Assembly (NCBI GenBank): GCA_003952965.2
Contig: CM025854.1
Coordinates: 3,681,982 to 3,745,981 of the forward strand
Length of the DNA: 64,000 nucleotides
From: Morella rubra
Lineage: Eukaryota > Streptophyta > Magnoliopsida > Fagales > Myricaceae
Direction of reading: 5' to 3'
Shown here: in pieces, positions 1-11,665 of the stretch
Numbering within the stretch: the first letter of the stretch is position 1
How the letters are laid out: each line of letters begins with the position of its first letter
Notes under the pieces: generated by a model
The model's input: only the letters and a program-made list of their open reading frames with translations
Databases searched by the model: none
What the model was told of the DNA's origin: nothing
Program-made: the position numbers and the translations under genes

Positions 1-344
1 CATTCCGGTCATGTGTTCAGTTCGGTCAATAGCTTCCCCATACCCATGATATGTTGATGCAACAGGTATCAAAATGAGCAATAGATTTCATGGACCAATT
101 GTATATAAAATGCATATAAAATAAAGCAATCTAAATTCACAGTAACTTTCTTAATCCATAAATAACTCCATGTTTTCATTTCATGATATTCATGCATTAG
201 ACTCGGTCAACTTAACACGTACCACATGCTGTTAATAGGCAAGTCCAACAACTTATACAATAAATTATTTTTATTCATTGCTAACCCAATAAGGACTGGC
301 TATCTTTAAAAGAAAGATTTTAGAGCTCTTGGCTAGTTTCAAAA

Positions 345-665
345 GAAATCCTCCCCGGGCACACATTTTATAAAAATCTCCCCCTGCCATTTTATAAAGA
401 TCTCCCCGGGCACGTTTTATAAAAATCTCCCCGGGCCTATTTTATAAAGATCTCCCCAGTACGTTTTAGCAAGGTCTTCCCAAGCATATTTTATAAAAGT
501 CTTCCCAAGCACGTTTTATTCTTCAAGGTCTCCCCGGGCACGTTTTATTCCTCAAAGGTACGTTTTAGCAAGGTCTTCCCGGGCATATTTTATAACAGTC
601 TACCCGGGCACATTTTATCAAAGTCTTCCGGGCATATTTTATAAAAGTCTTTTTCTGAACATGTA
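345..665. repeat. degenerate tandem array, unit about 25 bp
   Basis: More than ten imperfect units alternate an A/T core such as ATTTTATAAAA with a C-rich part such as TCTCCCCGGGCA. Units vary from about 22 to 36 bp. The array lies inside the LTR and is typical of replication-slippage arrays in long plant LTRs. Confidence 0.8.
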
Positions 666-1604
666 ACCAATATAAAACAAAACAAGTCCTTTTCAAGCAT
701 ATAACAAAAAGGCCTTCAACAATAATTTCCTCGGGCATAAAAATACAAAAGTCTTTCCTGATTATTGAAAAACAAGGCTTTCCTGGTCATGCATAAAACG
801 AGTTTTTCTTCCTCAAACTTCACGACTCAAAGGATCTAGCCCTAGGTGGTCCACCCAACGTCTCTTAGTCCTTTCTCCTTCGCATTTTATCACAGTGATA
901 TGAATGGGTTACTAGTCTTTTCTCATCTCATGGCAAAAATCACGTTTTATGCACTACCCGAACTACCCCAATCCCCATACTGTAACTTGGCTCACCCTTA
1001 CCTCAGTCGAGTGTTTGCTGCCTCTCCTTGAATGAAAACACCTCAAAACAGTAAGACACTACGTTAGAAAAAGAAGAGCTAAAAGCTGAAGGGAAGGAGA
1101 AGGTGCAGACCGAGATTACCTCGGTCTCGTTCCCTTTGGTTCTCCTTCCTCTTTCCTTTGGTCAGGTGGTCTCTCTCACGTCGCTCTCCCTTCCTTTCTC
1201 TCTATCGGTTTGGTGAAAATTCTATATGTCTCGGAGCACTCCACTTCACGTCTCTCTCTTATTCTTCTAGTCTTATAGTTGATACTATAAATAAGAAGCA
1301 ACGAATTCACGGTGTACTCCCCCTACCAGCCTATAGGTCTAGACCCAATCATTAGAGAGAGAAAGGGATGACGAGGTCGTACACGTCTGCTGCCACAGAA
1401 TCTTCACCTCGTATGTCTATTGTACACGCAAAACGCCAAACACGCAATACGCCAAAAAGAGAAAGCCAATCGCCATCTTCACCTAAGTGGTCGAATAAGG
1501 AGAAGAGAAGTGAAACGTGAAATGGGATAAGAGTGCATTAAATGCTATGCGTACGATTAGGACACGTAAAAGGTAGCATGCAAAAGGAAGCTCAGCTAAC
1601 GTAA

Positions 1605-1820
1605 AAGCTGGGCATACCGGAAGCTCAAACAGCCCGGGTCCAGGGCTTAAACAGCCCGAGGTCCTGGGCTTCAAACTCGGGGTAGAGAACTCAACTAAGG
1701 TCAAGAGCTGCTCGGGGTCAATCAAACTGCGGGGTCAATTACTCGAGGTCGAGAGCTCAAGGTCGAGAGCTCAAACTGCTCGGGGTCGTCGGGGTCGAGC
1801 TCAAACTGCTCGTCTAATCA
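1605..1820. repeat. GC-rich degenerate repeats within the LTR
   Basis: Repeated pieces such as GAGCTCAAACTGCTCGGGGT and CAGCCCGGGTCCAGGGC recur several times. Composition is far more GC-rich than the surroundings. No coding frame is supported. Confidence 0.6.
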
Positions 1821-2034
1821 ACCCGGCGTGCAGCACTCAGACCTGTCTTACCAGGTTTTACAGGCTTGCCCCGACCATCCCAATTACCTTCTTGAATGCA
1901 AACACAAATAAACGTGTAAATGGAGGAAAATTAAAGATGTAAAAAGCATAATTGGAGTAAGAAAATTTCACAACGTACTAGTTATATTATCTCACATATA
2001 TACCAAATAGGTGCAAAAGAGCTGGGTGTTACAG

Positions 2035-3565
2035 GCAGCAAGATAAACATCCGATTGGCACTCATGTTGGTTTGAATTATCAAACCCTTCTATGGATGAA
2101 ATATCTTGCACATCCCTTCCTTGATCAAAATAGCCAAGCCTCTTTCTTGCAGCTGTCCTATGCTCAAGAGATTATTTCTCAACTCTGGAATATAGTATAC
2201 CTCAGCAACAACATGATTGACTTAATTCAACAGCAGCTTCACATTTCCCTTTCCCATCACATCCATCTTAGTGTTGTTCCCCAATTTTACCGAATGTCAA
2301 AATTTTTCATCGAGTTCATTGAACATAGTTCGATTGCCGCTCATGTGACTAGAACACCCTGAATCAAGGAACCATGCATCTTCTCTTTTGGCCTTATACA
2401 GCTCCACATAAGACATTAAAAGCATTTCTTCTTCCTCATCAAGCTCTGCATAATTTGCTTCTTTGTTCTCAGAAGGACATTCATACTGAAAATGTCCAAG
2501 TTGATGGCATCGATAACACTCCACAGTTGCCTTGTTGAAGTCTACTCGACCTCTCCCTCTTCCTCTTCCAATAGTAGTTACCATGACCACGACCTCTTCC
2601 TCCTTCAAATGTCACTTTCAAAGCCTGTTCCTCACCATTACGTCTCTGAAACTTCTGTTCATGCACTATTAATGAGCTTTGTAACTCATCAACAGTAAGA
2701 GCATCAGTGTTCTTTGACTCCTCAATAGAACATACAACATAGTTGAACTTCTCAGTTAAAGAGCGTAGAATTTTCTCCACCACTTTAACATCCTGCATAT
2801 TTTCTCCATAAATTCGCATCTTGTTGGCCACTGTCATGACCCTAGAAAAGTATTCTGTCACTTTTTCACCGGACCTCATCTCAAGAGTTTCAAATTCTCT
2901 GCGGAAAGCTTGAAGATGAGACTTCTTGACCCTTGTATTTCCTTCGAATTTTTTCTTCATGGAGTCCCATATATCTTTGGCAGTATCCTTCTTAAGAATG
3001 GTGTCAAGAACGGTTCGGTCGATTGCCTGGAAGAGATAGTTCTTCACTTTCAGGTCCTTCAGCTTCATCTCATCATTCTTCTTTCGCTGTGCATCTGTCA
3101 GGACCGATTCATTTGCTGGCTCAATATAGCCAGGCTCCACCAGCCCCCAAAACTCCTTAGATTGGAGAAAATTTTCCATCAGCATGCTCTAATGGTCATA
3201 GTGACCATCAAAACGAGGAATGGCTGGCTGTATGAAACTCCCTTCCGTAGTCATCTTTTGTGCTGCTGCAAGAACTTCAAAGACTGCTGCTTTGATTTAT
3301 CAGGCCCAGTTGAAGCTCCGATACTAGAATGTTGGGAACTTTGATCTAAAACGAGACTAAGAACAAGAACACAACAAACTGGATTGAATGACTTAGTTTT
3401 ATTAACAATAACTCTGGCTTAAATAGCCATTCAATACATGATTACACAATCTTAATAGAAACACAAAAATAGCTTACTTAGCAGAAATAAAGCCAAGTGG
3501 TAACAAAAACTTGAAACAATCAAATACGCGTAAATGTCCCTAAAGACTAGGACTTTATTCTAACA
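2035..3565 (-). mobile_element. decayed Ty1/copia element: 5' LTR, gag and start of pol
   Basis: The minus strand reads LTR (3565-3330, ends TGTTAG and CCCAACA), a degenerate initiator-Met tRNA primer site (about 3313-3326), then gag. Gag starts at 3254, has an in-frame stop near 3190, and runs to a CCHC zinc knuckle (CYRCHQLGHFQYECP, near 2480-2525) after a frameshift around 2550-2600. The start of the protease follows (WFLDSGCSSHMSG, near 2340-2380). The frame then ends abruptly at 2034 against the gypsy LTR. Integrase and reverse transcriptase are absent here; the rest may lie left of the window. The element is not functional. Confidence 0.85.
3330..3565 (-). repeat. copia 5' LTR (236 bp)
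   Basis: The short LTR is bounded by TGTT...AACA ends. Its inner end sits just before the degraded primer-binding site and gag start. The partner LTR is not in the window, so the boundaries are inferred from the termini alone. Confidence 0.6.
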
Positions 3566-3599
3566 GAAGAACTGCAATAAACTCCTTCAAAATTCACCT

Positions 3600-4436
3600 T
3601 TAGGGATACACCAGTCGTCTTCTCCACCAATGGGAAACCATGCATTTTATCAGTAAGCGCATAATTTTGAGGATGTGCAAATTTTGATAGCATGTCCCAA
3701 TGGTGTGATCAATAAGACCACAATGAACACAAAAGAACGAGAGTCGTTCATATTTAAAACCGATCCATAGCGTCGCACCATCATCCCTTGTAAAATAGAA
3801 TTCAGGTTCCAATGGAACAGAGGACGGAAACCGGATCTTGAGTCGAATAAATGACTTGTGTTCTTCAATATCGTCCAACACCAATACTTCCCCCAGCTTG
3901 CAACCAATTAATCGAGCATTCACTTCATCTACTATCAACGGTAAACCGTGTATTTGAACCCAATACTCCACTATTGAGAGGTCGACTTCATCAATCGTCT
4001 CCTTTGGATTCCATTCACGCAATATCATATAGTAGCCCTTAAAATTCCAAGGCCCCTGTGCAAGAACTCGTTCCTTGGCCTCAGTTGAAGTAAAAGTGAA
4101 GAGAAATCTCTTCAGGCCAGCATCTTCAATCCTCAGGTCTGTGATAAATCGCCATCCTGTACGAATCAGAGGGTGGATGATATGAGAGGGATAGACTTTT
4201 TTGGAGACCAACCGCCCCACCAATGAGACTTTACAGATCTGTTAAGGCCTGCTCTTATTCGATTGTAGCAGTCTAGAAAGTTCATTCCAAGAGAGAGCCT
4301 TGGTCTTTTTGATAATTTCATCCATTAGAGGTCGTAAGAGAGAAATACAAGAGAACTCCCACCAGACAGTAAAAGGAAGAGGATAATGGAAAGGAGAAGG
4401 TGATCGGATCAGAGGAATGCATACGGCACCGGGCAA
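3600..4436 (-). pseudogene. DUF4283 / zinc-knuckle ORF1-like relic of a plant LINE
   Basis: One minus-strand frame runs from 4436 to 3600 with a single stop codon near 4240. It shows the DUF4283 pattern found in plant LINE ORF1 proteins and related genes: a fold segment with ...VLAQGPWNFKGYYMIL, then WVQIHGLP, then IRFPSSVPLEPEF. It ends in a partial zinc knuckle (CVHCGLIDHTIGTC, near residue 175 of the lower part). Downstream it breaks off at the copia LTR. No reverse transcriptase follows. The stop and the truncation make it a relic. A domesticated DUF4283 gene is a less likely alternative. Confidence 0.7.
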
Positions 4437-4439
4437 TTA

Positions 4440-5530
4440 CCAAAGGGTAGGACGAGAGAGCATGGTGCTCGGGGGCTCACGAAGAACGGGCCATGATTAA
4501 AGCCTAATTGGTTACTTTGGTCAACAATTTTGAAGATCTTTTCTGATTTTCAAATGTTTTTTCATCCAAACATAATTTTCCATGTCAATAACATTTCAAT
4601 TTAATTATTGGTCTCAATTTCTTTAAAAACAAAATAAAATTTAAAAATAATTTTTACAAAAATCCATAACAATCACTCACAAACATACTTCTTTTAATTT
4701 TACAGTCTTCAAGAGAATAAATTTTGAAAGAAAGTCAGCATTCTATCTACCAATGCAATTTAAAATAAAGGAATAAATTACCATTCTTGACACATTAAAC
4801 TCTCCAACTTTCATAATTAATCAAATACGCATTAAAATAAAATCTAAGGGTCAAAATCGTGCCACATAACTCATTCACAACATATGTGACACGAGTTTGA
4901 TCGTTAGATCTTTTTTACAGGTCAAAATTGATGAAATTTAATAATTCTTAAACTCAATGTATCAAATATGATGTTTAAACCCCTATTTGAAATTGTATCG
5001 TTAATTAAAGAGTTCAAAATAATGTTTCCCCGTAAATTTTAAAATTTACTATCACTTTCAAATTTTTGTTGTTGGTTCCATATTTACAAGATATAGACAA
5101 AAATAACCCCCTAGAAAAGAGAATTTTACAGATTTTTTGGAGAGGGGGAGGAGGTTAAGGGCCACAATCAAGTAATTGACCAACGATAGGAACACGGATT
5201 ATAAGTAATGGTAACTGGATATTCTTTCCACTCTCTTTTTGTCCCTAGATATAATTATTGGACACCAATGAGACAAATTTACCCGATTCAAATTTCAAGC
5301 ACCCTTGACCCACAACACGAACATGGATTTATACGACCCGAAACCGCTGCTAAGTAACGGGAACTTAGCAATAGGCCCAGTAGCTGTTTTGGATAAAGCT
5401 ACAATTGATGAATTTATTACAAGCTTGATGGATCAAAGAGGATCTTTGATGTAATTGCAGCGATTCCGCGAAAGGGAAAATGAACCAAAGCTGCCTTCTG
5501 AACGAAGTATGATATAATTAAAGGCGTTTA
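4440..5530. other. AT-rich intergenic stretch without a gene
   Basis: No coding frame of note. About 4780-5035 has the look of an AT-rich MITE-like repeat with weakly complementary flanks. Related wording (phrases like 'tgatgaaatt', 'attcaaaatga') occurs near 30090-30470 and 41230-41480. Confidence 0.4.
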
Positions 5531-5811
5531 TATAAATTACAATTTCTCCACTCTTTGGAATTTGGATGACATTCCAGCAACTTCAATATAAAACTGTCCC
5601 ACCATGGCACAGATTCCCAATGCACAAGCGAAAGAACTTCCATTTCTTCCCACTTGTCCACCTGAAAAACACAATACAAGCAGTTAAAGACATTCTTCCA
5701 ATTGCAAATCTACGGTCAGGAAATCATTTGGCAGCTATGACACAGAGAACTAAAGCAATACTTTTGAAACCGAGAAACAACAGCAATAAAACAGATCCCA
5801 CGGTTTTGCAG

Positions 5812-6828
5812 TCATGACTCCTCGTCTGGGGTTGTCCTCCGCCACAAGCGGCGCCTCCAAGGAACTGAGCCACCATCCGAAGAGTCATTGTCCTCATCTC
5901 TGGAAGAAGATCCCGTTTCACCATCATAGCTCTCCCCCCATAGTCTGGTAGATCTCCTTCTAATGCTCAGTTGTGCTCTGGTTCTTGAGGTACCAGACCA
6001 GCTGCTGCTTCTTGGACTAGAACCAGGTCGAAAAACTCTAATGAGAAAGAAGACAGTCAGCCAACCCCCATCGTCAATTGGCAAAATGCTGTCGTCGCTC
6101 CTTTCCTCTCCAAAGGAAGATTGCAGTGTGCTGAGCAAGTCTCCAAGGTCCCTCTGTCGCTCCAGCCTCCTCCAAGTGCGCTGCCGCTCTGGATCAGCCT
6201 CTGATGGGCGCACAAGGGGGTGCTCAAGCCTAGCATGCTTCCTGAGATCTGTATAAGTGCCACTGAAATTACATGTCTCGCAGGAGCAGCTTCTACATTT
6301 TGCATTCATGAAACGACGGGCAGAATCCACAACAATCCATTCTTTGATCTGTCCACGGCACAAGGGGCATAATAACTTAGGCTCCTCCTGGTTCTCACAA
6401 GAGCTGGGCTGCAAAGCAGGGTGGCCTTCTTCAATTCTTTCTTCATGAACCTCTGTAACTGTTGATTCTGAAGTATCATTAGGAGACAATTGAGGGGTTG
6501 AAAGTTGAGTATCATCTTGTCCGGCTGTTGTTGCTGAGGTTTCTGCAGATGACTTTCGGAACTGATCAAGACAGTTTGAGTGGCGGTAGCTTGTGTCACA
6601 CATGAATGGGCGGCATCCCTTCTCATGGGACGAACAGATTAGTAGAACTGCATTGTGAGGATGTTCCATACAGACAGGGCACCTAGCTTCTTCCCATTCT
6701 TTCAAATTTTCCCTCGTTTCTAAGGGAATTCTGGGTGAAGATCGTCTAGCACGGCTAGAGCTGGATGAAAAAGGAGATGCCCTGTACCTATCATGAGACA
6801 TGGAACGGTCTCTTCTCTCCTTTGGCAT
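5812..6828 (-). CDS. DUF1644 family zinc-binding protein, 338 aa
   Basis: Plant DUF1644 proteins are small Cys-rich proteins, some linked to stress and ABA responses; their biochemical role is not settled. The frame starts at ATG 6828 (MPKERRDRSMSHDR), which sits just after an intron acceptor. In order: a basic Ser/Arg-rich N-terminus (1-45), a first Cys cluster (CPVC at 50-53, then CSSHEKGC and CDTSYRHSNC to residue 86), a Ser/Thr/Glu-rich linker, a second cluster (CPLC 154-157), a C2H2-like finger (CETC..H..H, about 183-203), and an acidic and Arg-rich tail with RRRLWRR near 325-331. The frame stays open upstream to 7035, but that part lies in the intron. The family call is firm; the function is unknown. 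Confidence 0.9.
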   Translation of the reverse strand: MPKERRDRSMSHDRYRASPFSSSSSRARRSSPRIPLETRENLKEWEEARCPVCMEHPHNAVLLICSSHEKGCRPFMCDTSYRHSNCLDQFRKSSAETSATTAGQDDTQLSTPQLSPNDTSESTVTEVHEERIEEGHPALQPSSCENQEEPKLLCPLCRGQIKEWIVVDSARRFMNAKCRSCSCETCNFSGTYTDLRKHARLEHPLVRPSEADPERQRTWRRLERQRDLGDLLSTLQSSFGEERSDDSILPIDDGGWLTVFFLIRVFRPGSSPRSSSWSGTSRTRAQLSIRRRSTRLWGESYDGETGSSSRDEDNDSSDGGSVPWRRRLWRRTTPDEES

Positions 6829-6877
6829 TTCAACAAGAATTCTGGCACCTCCCGCGAAGCAGCAGAATGATTGAAAA

Positions 6878-9621
6878 CTATGAAAAGATGCAATCAAAAT
6901 GAGTAACTGTACTACTTGACATAAAAAATAAGTAAAGTTCAAGTGCAATGCAGGCAGAGACGAAAGTACCAAATAAAAGAAACAGCTCAACATAAAAACA
7001 CAAATAACAGAAACATTTTCCACACATAAGTGCATCTATGCCTGCAGAACTGCAGGGTTCAAAGAAAAATTAATAACTGGGAATTTCCATCTTCTATACA
7101 ACTCGAATAACTGGGAAAAAATCTAACTCGACCAGGAAAAGCAATACAAAATTTGCAAATATCTGCACCACAATGATATCTGCACATAGTCAGATGATCC
7201 CCCGATCCCCCATCAGTCATCCAGAGACAAAGAAACCACTTCTAGGCTTGCCTTAGAGAACAAATATCACAATATGCAGCCCAGCAACAAGCTTCGCAGA
7301 GTAAAACCTCAAAACGCAAAATTGCCACGTGCTAAGACAGCACTAGCAAAATCTGGGTCCAATATAACGACTCTGCTGGTGAAAATGGGGTACAACAATT
7401 ATCCACATCGCAAAGTGAATATACTGTGGTGGGGGAGTAGCATTGTTCCAAACAGTACTCTGGGCTCGAATATGCTCTTGATCAATAATATCGCTTGAAT
7501 ACTGACTCCCACAATACCACTTACAGCGAAACACCATTCTCCAATTTCAATCTTCTATCCCAATTAAGAGAACTCCAATGACTGGGAAAAGAAGTAACTA
7601 CAAAAGGAAAAATGATACAAATTTGCAAATTAGCAAATATCTTGGCACTACAATGATATCAAAACATAATCAGATGATCCCCCAGTCATCCAGAGACAGA
7701 GAAACTAGTTCTAGGCTTGCATTATAGAGCAAAGATCACATTATCCAGCCCAGCAACAATTTTCACTGAGTAAAACCTTAAAACGACAGAATTGACTGAT
7801 GTGCTAAGACTGCACTAGCAATATGTGAGTTTCCTACGTCCAACATGATGATTCTGCCGGTGAACATGTGGTATAACCAGACGAGCATACTGTGATGGGT
7901 CAGTTATATTGTTCCAAACAGTATGCTGGACTCCAATATAATCTTAATCAATAGTATTGCCTGAATATCAATCCCATAAGAACCATTTAAAGCAAAAGGG
8001 CATTCTCCAATTTCAATCTTTAACCCAATTAAGACAACTCAAACAACGCGGGGGTGATATTTAATGAAAGACAAGCCTGAAATAAGGATTACACAACTCC
8101 ACAAGCCTTTATCACCAACAACTGGAAAATTTTCAACCATTTTTTTACCTTTTGGCCATCTAAACCTCCATCTAAAATGCAACAAAAGCGCTATTCAAGG
8201 AGAATGGGGCACTTCCGTAGGCAATCAATTGCATACGCAATGGCGTACCTGCAAGCAAGCTCTTACTCTATCAATAGGCGAGACCATATCTGGAATAGCA
8301 CTAGCTGCATCTCATATGATTTGTTCTAGTTCTAGCACCGGAAAAGAAATTTCAGGGTAGGCAAGAAAATCTCAAAGTCCAATGGATGAACATTCAAGAA
8401 GAATAGAGCAATCAACTGCTGCATAAGCCATAGTAATGGAGCAATCAACTGCATAAGCCATAGTGCACGAACACAAATTCTTCCTCTCCATATGAGAAAT
8501 ACTCGATCCAAAAACCCAAACATCAAGATCCACGTCACCTAGCTCGACATGTACCATTAGCAACCTTGTTGGCTTACATTCATCTCTGTTCCTTCAGGTG
8601 CTCACTGCACCCACGTTCTCCTTGACCTTCTACTACACTAAACCTATATGACCTTCTTTGTGTGTTGCAATACTGAGATTTGGGAACCGGCCTGATCTAA
8701 TGATGTCGTCTCCTCATTTGTTAATATTCGGAAACAAGATCCACTGGGAAAATCACGGTGAGAAACCTTGATTACTTCTACGACGGATATATTTGACAAG
8801 GAAAAGCACCCTTTCTATATGTCCAACTGATACAATCATCCTACTCTTTGCATTTCCGATGAGTGAGGGAAAGAGAGTTGAACCAAAACAGAACTGGAAA
8901 GACTCAGCTTCTAAATTTGCAGGGGAGCAGGAAAGTGGCCTTTCAAGCATCTGTCACCATGAACCCAAATTCGTTTTACCCAAAAAGCACTCGGGCAAGC
9001 TGAACATATCGAGTCCTAATTAATCCAATATAACATAGTAGAAAGCTGTTGTGTGTAAAATTTCCGAATTTTGTGGTTTCCAAACTTCTGAAAAGATGTG
9101 AAATAAATTTTTTTTCCTGTACTAGCTGAAATAGGGGACTTCAGTCGACAGCAAGTCCGAGTCTATACGTAAAAGAACCTAAGACGCCACAAAACCACCA
9201 ATTTATCATAACGGTTTCAAAAATTTGAAAACCAAAATATAATTTTATATGTAAAAATAAACTCAAACCATTACAAATTAAACAGAGAATCCACTATTTT
9301 TCCACAAATTTCGCTCATAAACAGTAAGCATAAGTTCAAACCAAATTCACGTCTAAAAGGCCCATCCCCAAACATGCTCAGCTGAACAACCATCTCAGAC
9401 CTCAAATCATCAGGTTCAGAACACAGCCACCTTAAAAGCTCCCCAGACCCCCCAAACCCTATGCCAGTACAAAGATTCAAAATCGAATCAAGCTAGCCCA
9501 CAAACAAAAGCCCGATCCGTACAAACAATCAACCCCCAGATACGCAAAAAGAAAGCTCGCAGATCTGACAGCAATCGAACCCGGGAAAGGTCAAAAATCA
9601 CAGATTGTATAGTGGATTTAC
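6878..9621 (-). other. 5'UTR intron of the DUF1644 gene
   Basis: On the minus strand a donor CTTCTG|GTAAAT at 9622/9621 follows a CT-rich leader. An acceptor TTTTCATAG with a long pyrimidine tract ends at 6878, about 50 bp before the start codon. The 2.74 kb between has no supported coding exon and carries a tandem duplication. Long first introns in 5'UTRs often raise expression in plants; that role here is inference. Splicing was read from consensus only. Confidence 0.6.
7075..8040. repeat. 469-bp imperfect tandem duplication
   Basis: About 7075-7540 and 7545-8010 match over their length with small gaps. Shared marks include CCAGCAACAA (7281 and 7750), CAGATGATCCCCC, CATCCAGAGACA and AAACCTAAAACG-like strings, offset by about 469 bp. 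A third partial start (CCAATTTCAATCTT) appears near 8008. It lies in the 5'UTR intron of the DUF1644 gene. Confidence 0.85.
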
Positions 9622-9775
9622 CAGAAGCGCGAGAAACCGATTGAAGAATTAAAATCTTCTCGGATTCTCTACGAACAAAAACAAACACTTCTCGATTCGA
9701 TTCGGCGAGGAACCCTAAGAAAGAGGGGGGAGAGAGAGAGAGAGAGAGAGAAGAGAGAAGAGACGGAGAAAGAAC
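9622..9775 (-). other. 5'UTR exon of the DUF1644 gene
   Basis: This CT-rich leader contains a (CT)n tract at about 9727-9751 and the sequence TTAGGGTTCCTCG. It lies between the TATA box at 9803-9809 and the splice donor at 9621. The exact transcription start is estimated from the TATA spacing. Confidence 0.5.
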
Positions 9776-9802
9776 TCGCAGACTGACAAATAGGGGACAG
9801 CT

Positions 9803-9809
9803 TATATAA
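9803..9809 (-). promoter_or_regulatory. TATA box of the DUF1644 gene
   Basis: The minus strand reads CCTTTATATAAGCTG, about 30 bp upstream of the CT-rich leader. It is the only good TATA element near the expected start. Confidence 0.6.
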
Positions 9810-10036
9810 AGGTCTGATCCGACGTGGACGAAAGCGGTTCGCTCGTGGTATTGCATAATGTTTTTTTGTTTGTTTTTCTTTGCAATTTGAACCATTAGTA
9901 TTTGAAGTCGGCGCGGTTTTGTTTTGTTCTATGTATGTATGACCCAGCACATGTGCTTGGATTGGAGCGTGCTCGCAACGCTCCCCACTGGAAAGAGAGA
10001 GCCGAGCCAAGCTTTGCTCTCACTCAGTAGAAAGAG

Positions 10037-10065
<29 letters not shown>
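10037..10065. repeat. 29-base A run
   Basis: An uninterrupted homopolymer follows an AG-rich stretch. It could be a retroposon tail, but no target-site duplication was found beside it. The surrounding 9812-10830 region has no supported gene. Confidence 0.7.
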
Positions 10066-10067
<2 letters not shown>

Positions 10068-10837
10068 ACCCCACACAACAGCAATAGGCATGGAAACATA
10101 CGTGCGCGGAGACGGGATTGTGCGCTCATCTGCTGTAGAATGTTAGGCATAATGGCATTTCCATTAGCAACTCTTCCTTCTATTGGATTTAGGTGGAGGT
10201 TTTCGGTAATTTTCTATCTAGAGTGTACAGTACAATTTAAAAAGAGAGAGACGAGAGATAAAGTCCATTATAAGATTTATACTGTTATAATTTTACATTG
10301 ACAATATTAAATAATTATAAATAGACTCTATTGAAACTATACCATACAAACGCGATACTTTAACAACTGCTTCAAGAAAATTACATAGGATTTTGTTCAT
10401 TAAATTTGAACTAGTTCTAACAAGTCTGCGGACCATTCCTCCCCTGGGTACCTTGGGAGTGGAAGGGACGGAAAAGTATGCGAAGCCAACGCAACGCTCG
10501 CAAGCAGCTCTTGTACGTTCTGAGTCTCGGTTTCCACAAAGGCAAGGCATTCTGGGCGAGTTTGGAAAGATCGCATGACATGACATCAGCCTAAGCCAGG
10601 CCCCATAGGTTGGAAAGATCGCATTTGCCCTCATGGCAGGGAATGGGGGTATCAAGACCTGTCTCCTCAACCGTTAAGCTTCTATCATTCTAAATCTGCT
10701 ACCATTTGAATGGGATTGATAACCTCCGAATAAAAAGATTGGTTTATCCTTTTAGAGCCAAGATGCTAGAGGAGTTTATCTACGTCTATGAAAGAATGGG
10801 ATTGTCTGATGTAATGAAGACTTCGGTTGACTGTAGT

Positions 10838-11380
10838 TAAGGGTGTGCAAAAATTCCGGTACAGTATCAAAATGCTTCCTTTTTTTTTTTTTTTTTTTTT
10901 TAGAATCTGGATTAAAACCAGAAATTACAGTGAAATTTGCCAAATTTCCAGTTTCATTTTTTTTTAATAAACAAAAAATGGGGTTCAAAAAGTTGTAATT
11001 TTTATTTTTGATTTTGAACGAATATTTATTTTATTTTAGATAAAGTTAAAAACGTTGTAATTTTAAAATAAAACTCATTTGAGAAATTTCGATGCACATA
11101 ATTTTATAAAATTGTAATTTTATTTTAGATTTGAATGAATACTTATTTTATATTTTATTTATTGCTAATTTATGACGTCTAACACAAAAATCTATCCAGT
11201 ACTTTCCAAAAAAAATAAGGCCAAAAAACCCAATATATTGAAACTGAAATTTCAGATTTCTAATTTCAAAAATTCAAGATCCGTTCCAATTCCATTCCTG
11301 TACTTACGGAATGAAACCAAAATCAAATATTGGATTCCAGTGTCTTCTCAATCGTTCTTATGGGTGCCCCAACCTCCTCA
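10838..11380. repeat. dispersed repeat, hAT-like terminus
   Basis: It starts TAAGGGTGTGCAAAAATTCC and shares wording with 41491-41890: 'gttgtaattttattttaga', 'gaatgaatacttattttat', 'ttattgctaattta', and a closing 'ggattcca' part. Starts of the type TAGGGGTGNGCA are common in plant hAT elements. No clean terminal duplication could be placed, so the family is tentative. Confidence 0.4.
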
Positions 11381-11665
11381 TCAGGCAAGCGGGCTGTATT
11401 TTCACTTAACAGGGGAAGGCCCACTGGGGTTGCATTGGCGACGATGATTTTTGGCCTGACATTGCATGCATACTTATCCAAGTGATTGTGTTGCTTTTAA
11501 TGAAAAATGTTAAAAAGAACATATCATTAAGAGTTATCTATGATTCATTGGTAGCTTTGATTTAAAATCTTATCAAGAAGTGGGTTGTTTTCTAAAAGTG
11601 ATTTCCTTTCTATCTGTTTTTGTTTTCAAGTGATATTTACATTAGACTTTAGTCCTCACAAGAGG

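Larger units (their letters stand above)
1..2034 (-). mobile_element. gypsy-type LTR, cut by the window edge
   Basis: Read on the minus strand, the sequence from 2034 begins TGTAACACCC, a start common to plant Ty3/gypsy LTRs. To its right a copia reading frame breaks off abruptly, which marks an insertion boundary. No long reading frame exists in these 2 kb, as expected of an LTR. Two tandem-repeat tracts lie inside it (listed separately). No primer-binding site is visible before the left edge, so this may be the start of a full element or a solo LTR. The gypsy assignment rests on the terminus and on the lack of coding, and is an inference. Confidence 0.5.

Noticed and set aside
345..665. CRISPR-like array
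   Set aside because: Units are adjacent and degenerate without unique spacers, and the genome is a plant's; it is a tandem repeat in an LTR.
6829..7035. Longer N-terminus for the DUF1644 protein (407 aa)
   Set aside because: The extra part lies across an intron acceptor with a long pyrimidine tract; the family start MPKERR fits ATG 6828.
10037..10065. Retroposon ending in the 29-A run
   Set aside because: No direct repeat flanks could be found on either side, so the claim is not supported.
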